From NCBI GenBank assembly GCA_019236485.1, contig JAFAIY010000381.1, positions 1 through 10,973 on the forward strand: a stretch of 10,973 nt of DNA, given 5' to 3'. The stretch is from Comamonas sp. (GTDB lineage Bacteria; Pseudomonadota; Gammaproteobacteria; Burkholderiales; Burkholderiaceae_C). The notes below the pieces were generated by a model. That model was not told the DNA's origin. It searched no databases and saw only the letters and a program-made list of their open reading frames with translations. Positions 1 to 6,196 of the stretch are shown here, piece after piece. Every line of letters begins with the position of its first letter. The first letter of the stretch is position 1. A program made the position numbers and the translations under genes.

Positions 1-1
1 C

Positions 2-157
2 GCCCAGTTTCCCGATGAGCAGCGCCTGCGCCTGCCCATGCTGCCCTCCCAGCGCAGCCTGAACCTGTCCAATGCCGTGGCCGTCACGGTGTTCGAGGCC
101 TGGCGCCAGCAGGGCTTTGCGGGCGCGGCGCTGGCAGAGCCCAAACCGGCTCCTTAG
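2..157 (+). CDS. trmL: tRNA 2'-O-methyltransferase TrmL-like, C-terminal end (partial)
   Basis: This is the last 51 codons and the stop of a gene that begins before the window. The readable tail contains [19 protein letters not shown] followed by FEAWRQQGF. This matches the C-terminal trefoil-knot region of SPOUT methyltransferases of the TrmL type, in which the conserved [10 protein letters not shown] segment helps form the S-adenosylmethionine pocket. TrmL methylates the 2'-hydroxyl of the wobble nucleotide 34 in certain leucine tRNAs, in the cytoplasm. The tail after the knot ([11 protein letters not shown]) is short and low in complexity, as expected for the end of the family. SpoU/TrmH-type relatives share the asparagine-rich motif, but the RxPM...[11 protein letters not shown] order with EAWRQ fits TrmL best. 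The remaining 150 bases up to the next gene hold no gene. Confidence 0.8.
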   Translation, partial: AQFPDEQRLRLPMLPSQRSLNLSNAVAVTVFEAWRQQGFAGAALAEPKPAP

Positions 158-248
158 TTCCCCGCAATTACCACCACCCACGAGACGATAAGTTGCGGTT
201 TAGGGGATTTTTCTCCGAATTAAGTCGACCTACAGTACTAAGACTGGA

Positions 249-285
249 CTTGCGATCAACCGGCGATATCCGCCGGGACTGCAAG
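249..285 (+). promoter_or_regulatory. Structured 5' leader hairpin upstream of the DUF4148 gene
   Basis: A two-part inverted repeat lies between trmL and the DUF4148 gene. The inner stem CCGGCG (260-265) pairs perfectly with CGCCGG (271-276) around the loop ATATC. An outer stem CTTGC (249-253) pairs with GCAAG (281-285), leaving small internal loops (254-259 and 277-280). No T-run follows, so it does not look like an intrinsic terminator. It ends 11 bases before the AAAGGA ribosome-binding site at 297-302. It could be an mRNA-stabilising leader, a protein-binding site or part of the promoter region. No convincing -35/-10 pair was found in 158-248. Confidence 0.4.
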
Positions 286-308
286 CCACATAGACCAAAG
301 GACGAACC

Positions 309-620
309 ATGAGATACACCAACCGCCTCGCCATCGTCGCCACCCTGGCCCTGTCCGCCGCTGCCGCACAGGCCGCGGGATTCGACTTCACCAGCGGCAA
401 CTACCCACCCCAGCCCGCCAGCCAGTCCACGCTGACCCGCGCCGAAGTCAAGGCCCAGCTCAAGGAGGCCATGGCCAAGGGACAGATGCCGTCCACCGGC
501 GACGCCTACCAGCCGCTGTCCATGCAGCAGCAACAGCCTTCCACCCTGACCCGCGAACAGGTGCGCAAGGAAACCATGGCCGCCGAAAAAGCCGGTTTGC
601 TGGACAACTACGGCGAGTAA
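309..620 (+). CDS. Small exported DUF4148-family protein
   Basis: This 103-residue protein has a Sec signal peptide: basic start (R2, R6), hydrophobic core at 7-20, and a probable AQA cleavage site near residues 20-22. The mature part is polar and holds two similar segments, STLTRAEVKAQLKEA at 40-54 and STLTREQVRKETMAAEKAG at 78-96. Both carry the STLTR-x-x-V-x(6)-A pattern typical of the DUF4148 family found in Burkholderiales. The function of this family is not known; it is predicted to be periplasmic. The start is well supported by AAAGGA at 297-302, six bases before the ATG. The gene stands alone, with a structured leader before it and an intrinsic terminator after it, so it is probably expressed as a single-gene unit. 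A glutamine run (Q73-Q76) links the two repeats. Confidence 0.85.
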   Translation: MRYTNRLAIVATLALSAAAAQAAGFDFTSGNYPPQPASQSTLTRAEVKAQLKEAMAKGQMPSTGDAYQPLSMQQQQPSTLTREQVRKETMAAEKAGLLDNYGE

Positions 621-671
621 GAGAGCATCCGCTTTCGGGTCATCGGTCTAGCCGGGCGCGCATCCAACCAG

Positions 672-700
672 GCCCCAAGGCATTGCCCTGGGGCTTTTTT
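672..700 (+). terminator. Rho-independent terminator after the DUF4148 gene
   Basis: Stem GCCCCA (672-677) pairs with TGGGGC (689-694). An inner GGC/GCC stem (679-681 with 685-687) lies around an ATT loop, with one A/C mismatch between them. The hairpin is followed directly by six T residues (695-700). It lies 51 bases after the DUF4148 stop and serves the plus strand. The same hairpin read on the minus strand after the MaoC gene has no T-run. Confidence 0.9.
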
Positions 701-715
701 GTGCCGCAAAGAAGT

Positions 716-1180
716 TCAGGCCGTGGCGCCAAAGCTGCGCGCCAGGGACTCGGCCACGCATACGGGCTTGTCGGCACCTTCACGCTCCACGGTCACCAGC
801 CAGGTCATCTGCAGGCCCTCGGGCTCGATGCGCTCGGCCGCCTGCAGGCTCATGCGCGCGCGCAGCCGGCTGTCCACGGGCACGGGCGCCATGAAGCGCA
901 CGCGGTTCAGGCCGTAGTTCACGCCCATCTTGGCGCCCTCGATCTCGAAAGTGCTTTCAAAGAACCGCGGCAGCAGCGACAGCGTGAGAAAGCCATGCGC
1001 AATCGGCGCGCCGAACGGCCCCTGGGCCGCGCGCTGAGGATCGGTATGAATCCATTGCTGGTCGCCCGTGGCATCGGCAAACAGCTGGATTTGCGGCTGG
1101 GTGATCGTGACCCAGTCGCTGACCGCCACTTCCTGCCCAATGCAGGACAGCACTTCGGAGTAGGAATGAAAGGTTTTCAT
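716..1180 (-). CDS. MaoC-like (R)-specific enoyl-CoA hydratase
   Basis: This 154-residue single hot-dog domain protein belongs to the MaoC dehydratase / PhaJ-like family. The hydratase motif is clear: FADATGDQQWIHTD at residues 34-47 puts Asp40 and His45 in the D-x4-H spacing used for catalysis by (R)-specific enoyl-CoA hydratases. The substrate-lining GAPIAHGFLTLSL segment follows. The family adds water to trans-2-enoyl-CoA to give (R)-3-hydroxyacyl-CoA, linking beta-oxidation to other acyl-CoA uses. The chosen start (MKTFHSYSEV) fits the family N-terminus. The open frame extends upstream to 1267, but those 29 residues are basic and unlike the family. GAAGG just before the chosen ATG is very close (one base), so the start is not proven by its ribosome-binding site. 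The exact substrate cannot be told from sequence. Confidence 0.85.
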   Translation of the reverse strand: MKTFHSYSEVLSCIGQEVAVSDWVTITQPQIQLFADATGDQQWIHTDPQRAAQGPFGAPIAHGFLTLSLLPRFFESTFEIEGAKMGVNYGLNRVRFMAPVPVDSRLRARMSLQAAERIEPEGLQMTWLVTVEREGADKPVCVAESLARSFGATA

Positions 1181-1277
1181 GCCTTCAAATGTAGAAGTGG
1201 CCCTGCCCGGCCCATGTCTGGCGCGGGACAAGGGGTTCGCCCTAGTGCGCATGAAAAACGCGGCCAACCCTGTCGGC

Positions 1278-1305
1278 GCCTGCGCATGCAGCTATCGCTT
1301 TAGCT
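1278..1305. repeat. Possible degenerate Comamonadaceae intergenic repeat
   Basis: Read on the minus strand, this stretch contains GCGATAGCTGCATGCGCAGG. It resembles the ATAGCTGCTTGCGC-type element that I recall as frequent between genes in Comamonadaceae genomes. A short inverted repeat, AGCTA (1290-1294) with TAGCT (1301-1305), lies inside it. It sits directly after the LysE-family stop codon. The resemblance is from memory and only half of the usual element is visible, so this is tentative. Confidence 0.25.
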
Positions 1306-1311
1306 AGCAGT

Positions 1312-1944
1312 TCAGGCCTCGGCCGAGCGCTGCACAAAGAACAGCCCGGTGCCCACGGCCATCAGCAGCCCGCCAAACACGCGGTTCTGATTGCGCATGG
1401 CACGCGCACTGCGCATCAGGCCGCGCAGGGCGCTGGCGCCCGCGGCATAGCTGTGCATCACCGTGGTGTCCACGGCCAGCATGGTCACGGCCAGAATCGC
1501 CAGTTGCGGCGCCAGCGGACGGCTGGTGGTCATGAACTGGGGCAGCACCGCGACCATGAAGATGATGCCCTTGGGGTTGGTGGCATTGGTCAGAAAACCC
1601 GTCAGCAACCGCTTTCTGAAGCTGACCTCGGCCATGGCCTCCTGAGCCGCCAGCGGGGAGGCGCCAGAGCGCCACTGGCTCAGGCCCAGATAGATCAGAT
1701 AGCCGGCGCCCACGATCTTCACGGCATTGAACGCCCACTCGGAGGCCATGAGCAGCGAGCCCACGCCCGCGCCGGCGATCAGCAGGATCAGCAGCAGGCC
1801 CAGCTGCAGCCCCATGATGGTGGCACTGGTCTTGCGCACCCCATAGGACAGGCCATGACTCATGGAGAGCACGGCCCCCGAACCCGGCGACACCGCAATG
1901 ATCCAGGAAGCCACAAAAAACGCGAGCCAGGTATGCCAGTCCAT
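1312..1944 (-). CDS. LysE/RhtB-family amino-acid exporter
   Basis: This 210-residue integral inner-membrane protein has the usual size and about six hydrophobic segments. The N-terminus MDWHTWLAFFVASWIIAVSPGSGAV carries the family signature near residues 19-24 (SPGSGA in place of the commoner SPGP). It is followed by LSMSHGLSYGVRKT and, later, FLTNATNPKGIIFMVAVLPQF, both typical of LysE-type translocators. These proteins export amino acids or related small molecules using the proton gradient; the substrate here is not predictable. The start at 1944 matches the family. An extension to 1998 would add 18 residues (MTAQLLRCCSFTGCLGFS) that do not look native. A GGGG run six bases before the chosen ATG is a weak ribosome-binding site. 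It is divergent from the antiporter gene and shares a 188-base intergenic region with it. Confidence 0.88.
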   Translation of the reverse strand: MDWHTWLAFFVASWIIAVSPGSGAVLSMSHGLSYGVRKTSATIMGLQLGLLLILLIAGAGVGSLLMASEWAFNAVKIVGAGYLIYLGLSQWRSGASPLAAQEAMAEVSFRKRLLTGFLTNATNPKGIIFMVAVLPQFMTTSRPLAPQLAILAVTMLAVDTTVMHSYAAGASALRGLMRSARAMRNQNRVFGGLLMAVGTGLFFVQRSAEA

Positions 1945-2132
1945 CGAAAACCCCAAACAGCCGGTGAAAGAACAGCATCTTAAAAGTTGCGCCGTCAATC
2001 TGCAGTCGCTGCCGCGAAAAGCGATATAAGCATCCGGTAACGATTCGGCGACATTTATGGCCTGTCATAGGACTGACGCTGGTTTCAGAGTGCCAAAATG
2101 CCCACTTAGCAAGGGTTAACACCAACTACCCC

Positions 2133-4001
2133 ATGGAACACAGCGCTCCCATCTGGCTGACTTACGGCTTTATCTATCTCACCGCCGCCGTTCTGGCCGT
2201 CCCCATCGCCCGCGCCCTGGGGCTGGGCGCCATCATCGGCTATCTGGGAGCCGGCATCGCCATGGGCCCCTGGGGCTTCGGCCTGGTGCGCAATGTGGAC
2301 GACATACTGCACTTTGCCGAGTTCGGCGTGGTGCTCATGCTCTTTGTCATCGGGCTCGAGCTGCAGCCCAAGCGCCTGTGGGAGCTGCGCCGGCCGATTT
2401 TCGGCTGGGGCATGGCGCAGATGGCCGTCTGCACCGGCATTCTGTTCGTGGCGGCCTGGGTCTTCGGCTTTTCCTGGCGCGTCAGCCTGATCGCCGGCAT
2501 GGGCCTGGCGCTGTCCTCCACCGCCATCTGCCTGCAGGTGATGGCCGAGCGCAATCTGATGCGCACGCCCAGCGGCCAGGCCGCGTTCTCGATTCTGCTG
2601 TTCCAGGACGTGGCAGCCATCCCCATCCTGGCGCTGATTCCGATTCTGGGCGCCTACAAGGCCGCCCACGCCACCCATACCGACAGCCATCTCTGGCTGG
2701 CCGTGCTCAAGACCATAGGCACGATAGGCGCCGTGATCATCGGCGGGCGCCTGCTGCTGCAGCCCGTGCTGCGCTGGATTGCGCGCAGCAAGACGCCGGA
2801 AATCTTCACCGCCACCTCGCTGCTGCTGGTGGTGGGCATCGCCATGCTGATGACGCAGGTAGGCCTGTCCATGGCCCTGGGCGCCTTCCTGGCCGGCGTG
2901 CTGCTGGCCGACAGCGAATACCGCAGCGAGCTGGAGACCAATATCGAGCCCTTCAAGGGCCTGCTGCTGGGCCTGTTCTTCATGGCCGTGGGCATGAGCA
3001 TAGACTTTGGCGTCATCCTGCAGAACCCCTGGGCCATGGCGGCCATGGTCACGGGCTTTGTGGCGCTGAAGGCGCTGATGATCTACGGCCTGGCCAAGGT
3101 CATGGATCTGCCCTGGCGCGAGCGCCCCGTGTTCACGCTGATGCTGGCCCAGGGCGGCGAGTTCGCCTTCGTGGTGTTCCAGACCGCGGCCCAGTACAAG
3201 GTCTTCCGCCACAGCACCTCATCGATGCTGGTGGCCGCCGTAGCGCTGTCCATGCTGCTGGGACCGCTGCTGCTGGTGGCGCTGGACAAGCTGCTGCTGC
3301 GCCGCTTCGCGGCCATCAAGGACGAGGGCTCCGCCAAAGCCCAGGAGATTTCCGAACACCAGGAGTCGCCCGTCATCATTGCCGGCTTCGGCCGCTACGG
3401 CCAGATCGTGGCGCGCGTGCTGCTGGCCCAGGGCCTGCACCCGACCATACTCGACCACAGCGTGGAAATGCTGGAAGCCGCCCAGACCTTCGGCTACCGC
3501 GTGTTCTACGGCGATGCCACGCGCATGGATCTGCTGCGCATCGCCGGCGCGGCCCAGGCCCGGGTGCTGGTGATCGCCGTGGACTCGCCCGAGCAGTCGA
3601 TCAAGATCGCAAGCCAGGTGCGCAAGCATTTCCCCAATCTCGAGATCGTGGCCCGGGCCCGCGACCTGGACCACTGGTTCCGCCTGCGCGATCTCGATGT
3701 CCAGCACGCCGAGCGCGAGGTGTTCGAGTCCAGCCTGGTTTCGGCCTGCTCCGTGCTGCAGCTGATAGGCCAGAGCCCGGCCGAGGCGCAGCGCATGACG
3801 GAGCGCTTCAGGGAACACAATCTGGCCCTGGCCGAACGCATGTATCCGCACTACAAGGACCAGAATCAGAACCAACTGATCGCCGTGGCCAGACAGGGGC
3901 GCCAGCAACTGGTGGAACAGATGGCCAAGGAACGCCAGGCCGCCGAGCAGGCCCGGCAGGCAGCCCCGGCGGAAGCGGTGCCCGAGCAGCAGGAGCCATA
4001 A
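2133..4001 (+). CDS. KefB/KefC-like CPA2 cation:proton antiporter with RCK domain
   Basis: This 622-residue protein has the two-part design of CPA2 antiporters. Residues 1 to about 390 form a polytopic Na+/H+ exchanger domain with about 12 or 13 membrane segments. It includes the conserved LLFQDVAAIP motif with Gln158 and Asp159, as in the transport core of KefB/KefC. Residues 411 to about 530 form a cytoplasmic RCK N-domain that starts ESPVIIAGFGRYGQ, a Rossmann fold with G418-x-G420-x-x-G423 for a nucleotide. A charged Gln/Ala/Glu-rich tail ends the protein. KefB/KefC release potassium in exchange for protons during electrophile stress and are gated by glutathione adducts. Here, glutathione control is inference. 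No kefF or kefG quinone-reductase partner gene adjoins it. The start fits the family (MEHSAPIWLTYG), although the nearest purine-rich run (AAGGG, 2111-2115) is too far upstream to be a good ribosome-binding site. Confidence 0.9.
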   Translation: MEHSAPIWLTYGFIYLTAAVLAVPIARALGLGAIIGYLGAGIAMGPWGFGLVRNVDDILHFAEFGVVLMLFVIGLELQPKRLWELRRPIFGWGMAQMAVCTGILFVAAWVFGFSWRVSLIAGMGLALSSTAICLQVMAERNLMRTPSGQAAFSILLFQDVAAIPILALIPILGAYKAAHATHTDSHLWLAVLKTIGTIGAVIIGGRLLLQPVLRWIARSKTPEIFTATSLLLVVGIAMLMTQVGLSMALGAFLAGVLLADSEYRSELETNIEPFKGLLLGLFFMAVGMSIDFGVILQNPWAMAAMVTGFVALKALMIYGLAKVMDLPWRERPVFTLMLAQGGEFAFVVFQTAAQYKVFRHSTSSMLVAAVALSMLLGPLLLVALDKLLLRRFAAIKDEGSAKAQEISEHQESPVIIAGFGRYGQIVARVLLAQGLHPTILDHSVEMLEAAQTFGYRVFYGDATRMDLLRIAGAAQARVLVIAVDSPEQSIKIASQVRKHFPNLEIVARARDLDHWFRLRDLDVQHAEREVFESSLVSACSVLQLIGQSPAEAQRMTERFREHNLALAERMYPHYKDQNQNQLIAVARQGRQQLVEQMAKERQAAEQARQAAPAEAVPEQQEP

Positions 4002-4004
4002 GCC

Positions 4005-4892
4005 TCAGCGGCTGCCCAGCGCCTCGAGCATATGCTCCACAAAGCGCGCAAGCTTGGGCAGCGGCCGGCGATCGGGCAGATAGACCAGGTGCACGGGGCG
4101 CGGCAGAGGCAGGCAGTCTTGCAGTACCGGCACCAGCCGGCCCGCGGCGATATCGTCGGCCAGCAGCACCTCGGGCTGCATGATCAGGCCCAGGCCGCGC
4201 AGCGCCGCATGGCGCAGGCCGTCGCCATGATTGCAGCGCAGCCGCGCGTCCTCGGGCCAGAAGGCCGTGCGCTGGCCGTCGCGCAACACCCATTCCGAGC
4301 GCCGCTGCCAGACCGCGTGGCTCAAACACTGGTGCTGGGCGAGCTCGGCCACGCTGCGCGGCTGCCCATGGCGGCGCAGATAGACCGGGGCCGCGGCAAT
4401 CACCATGCGGTAGGGCTGCAGCGGCCGCGCCACCAGGCCCTCGTCGCCGATCTGGCCTATGCGAACGGCCGCATCCATGTTCTCGCCGACCAGATCGACC
4501 AGGCCGTCGCTGAGCTGCAGGTCCACGCGCACCAGCGGGTTGGCCAGCTGGTAGTCGGCCACCAGGGGCGCGATCACATGGTTGCCCAGCGTGATCGGGG
4601 CGCTGATGCGCAACAGGCCCTGGGGCGCGCTGCGGCTGCGCTCCACCGCGGACTCGGCCCAGCGCAGCTGCTCGAAGACCTGCCGGCTGTCCTCGTAGAA
4701 GGTGCGCCCCACCTCGGTCAGACTGTGGCGCCGCGTGCTGCGTTGCACCAGGCGCGCGCCCAACTGGGTCTCCAGCTGCTGCACATGCTTGCCCACCATC
4801 ACCGCCGAAATGCCCAGGCGCCGCGCGGCGGCCGCAAAGCTGCCGTCCTCGACCACGGCCATGAAGACCTCCATATTGCGCAGCTTGTCCAT
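4005..4892 (-). CDS. LysR-family transcriptional regulator
   Basis: This 295-residue regulator has the standard layout. A winged helix-turn-helix fills residues 1 to about 60 (MDKLRNMEVFMAVVEDGSF, then AAARRLGISAVMVGKHVQQLE and ARLVQRSTRRHSLTEVG). A periplasmic-binding-protein-like effector domain spans about 90-290. The alanine/valine-rich HTH and RSTRRHSLTE wing place it among the AaeR/DmlR-like LysR proteins common in proteobacteria. The effector is unknown. It is divergent from the short-chain dehydrogenase gene across 105 bases holding a good LysR-type palindrome, so it probably controls that gene and itself. At its 3' end it converges on the antiporter gene with only three bases between the stop codons and no visible terminator. 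The start is fixed by the family N-terminus. Confidence 0.92.
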   Translation of the reverse strand: MDKLRNMEVFMAVVEDGSFAAAARRLGISAVMVGKHVQQLETQLGARLVQRSTRRHSLTEVGRTFYEDSRQVFEQLRWAESAVERSRSAPQGLLRISAPITLGNHVIAPLVADYQLANPLVRVDLQLSDGLVDLVGENMDAAVRIGQIGDEGLVARPLQPYRMVIAAAPVYLRRHGQPRSVAELAQHQCLSHAVWQRRSEWVLRDGQRTAFWPEDARLRCNHGDGLRHAALRGLGLIMQPEVLLADDIAAGRLVPVLQDCLPLPRPVHLVYLPDRRPLPKLARFVEHMLEALGSR

Positions 4893-4896
4893 CGAT

Positions 4897-4915
4897 TACT
4901 AACCAATGCTTAGTA
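4897..4915. promoter_or_regulatory. Candidate LysR-type operator
   Basis: A perfect inverted repeat, TACTAA (4897-4902) and TTAGTA (4910-4915) with a seven-base spacer, sits five bases upstream of the LysR start codon. Its core CTAA-N7-TTAG contains the T-N11-A pattern (T4900, A4912) that defines LysR-family binding sites. It lies in an AT-rich stretch (4895-4940) that stands out in this GC-rich window. It faces the divergent dehydrogenase gene, the classic arrangement for a LysR regulator that represses itself and controls its neighbour. Confidence 0.65.
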
Positions 4916-4997
4916 GTTAAAAAATATCCAGCTACTTTATGTCATGGATGATTTGCACAAGACTGTAGGCCTGTTCAACTCCCTGCCTGCAAAAATC

Positions 4998-5600
4998 ATG
5001 AAGATCCTGCTCATCGGTGCCCACGGCACCATAGGCCGCGCGGTCCACGCCCTGCTCGCGCCGCGCCACGAGATCCTCACCGTCGGCCGCAACAGCGGCG
5101 AGCTGCGCGCCGACCTCACCCAGCCCCAGACCCTGGCCGCCATGTTCCAGGCCGCGGGCCCCGTCGATGCCATCGTCAGCACGGCGGGCAATCTCCATTT
5201 CGGCCCCCTGTCCGACATGACGGCCGAGCAGTTCAACCGCGGCCTGCAGGACAAGCTGCTGGGTCAGGTGCAGCTGGCCCTGCTGGGCCAGCAATGGCTG
5301 CGCGACGGCGGCTCGATCACGCTGACCAGCGGCATCGTCGCCACCGAGCCCATACGCCATGGCAGCAATGCCTCGACCGTGAACGCGGCCATCGATGCCT
5401 TTGTCGCGGCCGCCGCCGTGGAGCTGCAACGCGGCCAGCGCATCAACGCCGTCAGCCCCACCTTGCTGACCGAATCGGCCCAGGCCTATGGCGCGGTGTT
5501 TCCGGGCTTCGAGACCGTGCCCGCCCAGCGCGTGGCGCTGGCCTATCAGCGCAGCATCGAGGGCGTGCAGACCGGTCGCGTCTACCGCGTGCACGGCTAG
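4998..5600 (+). CDS. Atypical short-chain dehydrogenase/reductase
   Basis: This 200-residue Rossmann protein of the SDR superfamily starts with KILLIGAHGTIG, giving the G-x2-G-x2-G dinucleotide loop (G7, G10, G13). VGRNSGELRADLTQPQ follows, and the AAGPVDAIVSTAGNLHFGPL segment matches the classical NNAG region. SITLTSGI at 106-113 provides the usual active-site serine region. However, the Tyr-x3-Lys motif expected about 14 residues later is replaced by ASTVN (125-129), so the standard catalytic Tyr and Lys are missing. I recall a subfamily of about 200 residues with this feature, annotated only as short-chain dehydrogenase. The gene is divergent from the LysR regulator and likely controlled by it. 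An in-frame ATG at 4944 would add 18 residues (MDDLHKTVGLF...), but the family begins at the glycine-rich strand. Neither start has a clear ribosome-binding site. Confidence 0.82.
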   Translation: MKILLIGAHGTIGRAVHALLAPRHEILTVGRNSGELRADLTQPQTLAAMFQAAGPVDAIVSTAGNLHFGPLSDMTAEQFNRGLQDKLLGQVQLALLGQQWLRDGGSITLTSGIVATEPIRHGSNASTVNAAIDAFVAAAAVELQRGQRINAVSPTLLTESAQAYGAVFPGFETVPAQRVALAYQRSIEGVQTGRVYRVHG

Positions 5601-5617
5601 GCTGCACGGCTGCCGGA

Positions 5618-5642
5618 CCAGGGGCCAAGCCAATGCCCCTGG
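5618..5642. repeat. Inverted repeat after the dehydrogenase gene
   Basis: CCAGGGGC (5618-5625) and GCCCCTGG (5635-5642) form a perfect eight-base stem around a nine-base loop, starting 17 bases after the dehydrogenase stop codon. No T-run follows, so it is not a standard intrinsic terminator. It may slow transcription or protect the 3' end of the message. The bases just before it include a short direct repeat GCACGGCT (5591-5598 and 5604-5611) that spans the stop codon. Confidence 0.45.
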
Positions 5643-5682
5643 CGGCCCGGGCGCAAGCGCTGCGTGATACGCTGACAGCATC

Positions 5683-6132
5683 ATGTTCAACCCAAGCCAA
5701 GCCGACGTACGGCGTTTTTTCTGCAGCGTGCGCGCCAAGATGATCAGCGGTGCGCCCATGGAGGCCATAGAGACGCTGGCCAGCCTGTGGATAGACGAGC
5801 ACCCCGAGTATTTTGACGAGCTCTCCGACGCGGATGCCGCCGTGGCGCGCAACTACGACGACGAGCCCGAGCGCACCAATCCGTTTCTGCATCTGTCCAT
5901 GCATCTGTCCATCAGCGAGCAATGCAGCGTGGACTCGCCACGCGGCATACGCCAGGCCGTGGAACTGCTGACCAAGAAGCGCGATCTGCATGACGCGCAT
6001 CACGCGGCCATGGAATGCCTGGGCCAGATGCTCTGGGAAAGCCAGCGCTCTGGGCGCCCGCCCGACGGCGAGGCCTATGTGGCCGGCGTGCAGCGCCTGG
6101 CCACCAGCGACGGCTGCTTCAAAAGCAGCTGA
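5683..6132 (+). CDS. DUF1841 family protein
   Basis: This 149-residue cytoplasmic protein of unknown function belongs to DUF1841, a family found mainly in beta- and gammaproteobacteria. Recognisable family blocks are the start MFNPSQADVRRFF, the IDEHPEYF segment, the highly conserved TNPFLHLSMHLSISEQ block (about residues 65-80), the SPRGIRQ turn, and DAHHAAMECLGQMLWESQRSG near residues 105-125. The histidine-rich conserved blocks (H69, H73, H106, H107) suggest a possible metal or substrate site, but this is inference. There is no signal peptide or membrane segment. The start is set by the family N-terminus; no clear ribosome-binding site is visible. The gene converges on the cytochrome c4 gene, and a hairpin terminator separates them. 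Confidence 0.88.
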   Translation: MFNPSQADVRRFFCSVRAKMISGAPMEAIETLASLWIDEHPEYFDELSDADAAVARNYDDEPERTNPFLHLSMHLSISEQCSVDSPRGIRQAVELLTKKRDLHDAHHAAMECLGQMLWESQRSGRPPDGEAYVAGVQRLATSDGCFKSS

Positions 6133-6156
6133 AGCAAGCGCGAGCCCCTAAAACAC

Positions 6157-6180
6157 AAAGCCCGCAGATGCGGGCTTTTT
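6157..6180. terminator. Bidirectional intrinsic terminator
   Basis: AAAGCCCGC (6157-6165) pairs perfectly with GCGGGCTTT (6170-6178) around an AGAT tetraloop, followed by TTTTT (6176-6180) on the plus strand. On the minus strand the matching A-rich side (AAACACAAAG, 6151-6160) supplies TTTGTGTTT after the hairpin. It therefore probably ends both the DUF1841 message and the opposing cytochrome c4 message, whose stop codon is at 6197-6199. Confidence 0.9.
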
Positions 6181-6196
6181 GCTGGACGCAGCAGTC

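Noticed and set aside
1181..1267. N-terminal extension of the MaoC-like protein to a start at 1267
   Set aside because: The added 29 residues are Arg/Ala-rich and absent from the family; MKTFHSYSEV is the expected start.
683..1303. A 206-codon plus-strand frame opposite the MaoC gene
   Set aside because: It begins inside the terminator, has no domain, and is antisense to a gene with a clear hydratase motif.
1993..1998. TTGACG on the minus strand as a -35 box for the LysE-family gene
   Set aside because: The sequence is good, but no -10-like hexamer lies at the proper distance on that strand.
2025..2030. TATAAG as a -10 box for the antiporter gene
   Set aside because: No acceptable -35 sequence lies 16-18 bases upstream, so I do not call a promoter there.
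2106..3212. A 368-codon minus-strand frame opposite the antiporter
   Set aside because: The low-complexity His/Gln/Gly-rich product has no domain and is antisense to an intact transporter gene.
2378..4183. A 601-codon plus-strand frame overlapping the antiporter gene
   Set aside because: It is a shifted frame of the antiporter with Pro/Arg/Gly-rich composition and runs past the real stop into the opposing LysR gene.
4032..4913. A 293-codon plus-strand open frame opposite the LysR gene
   Set aside because: The product is rich in Gln, His, Arg and Ala with no domain, and it mirrors the LysR gene, whose HTH and effector domain are clear.
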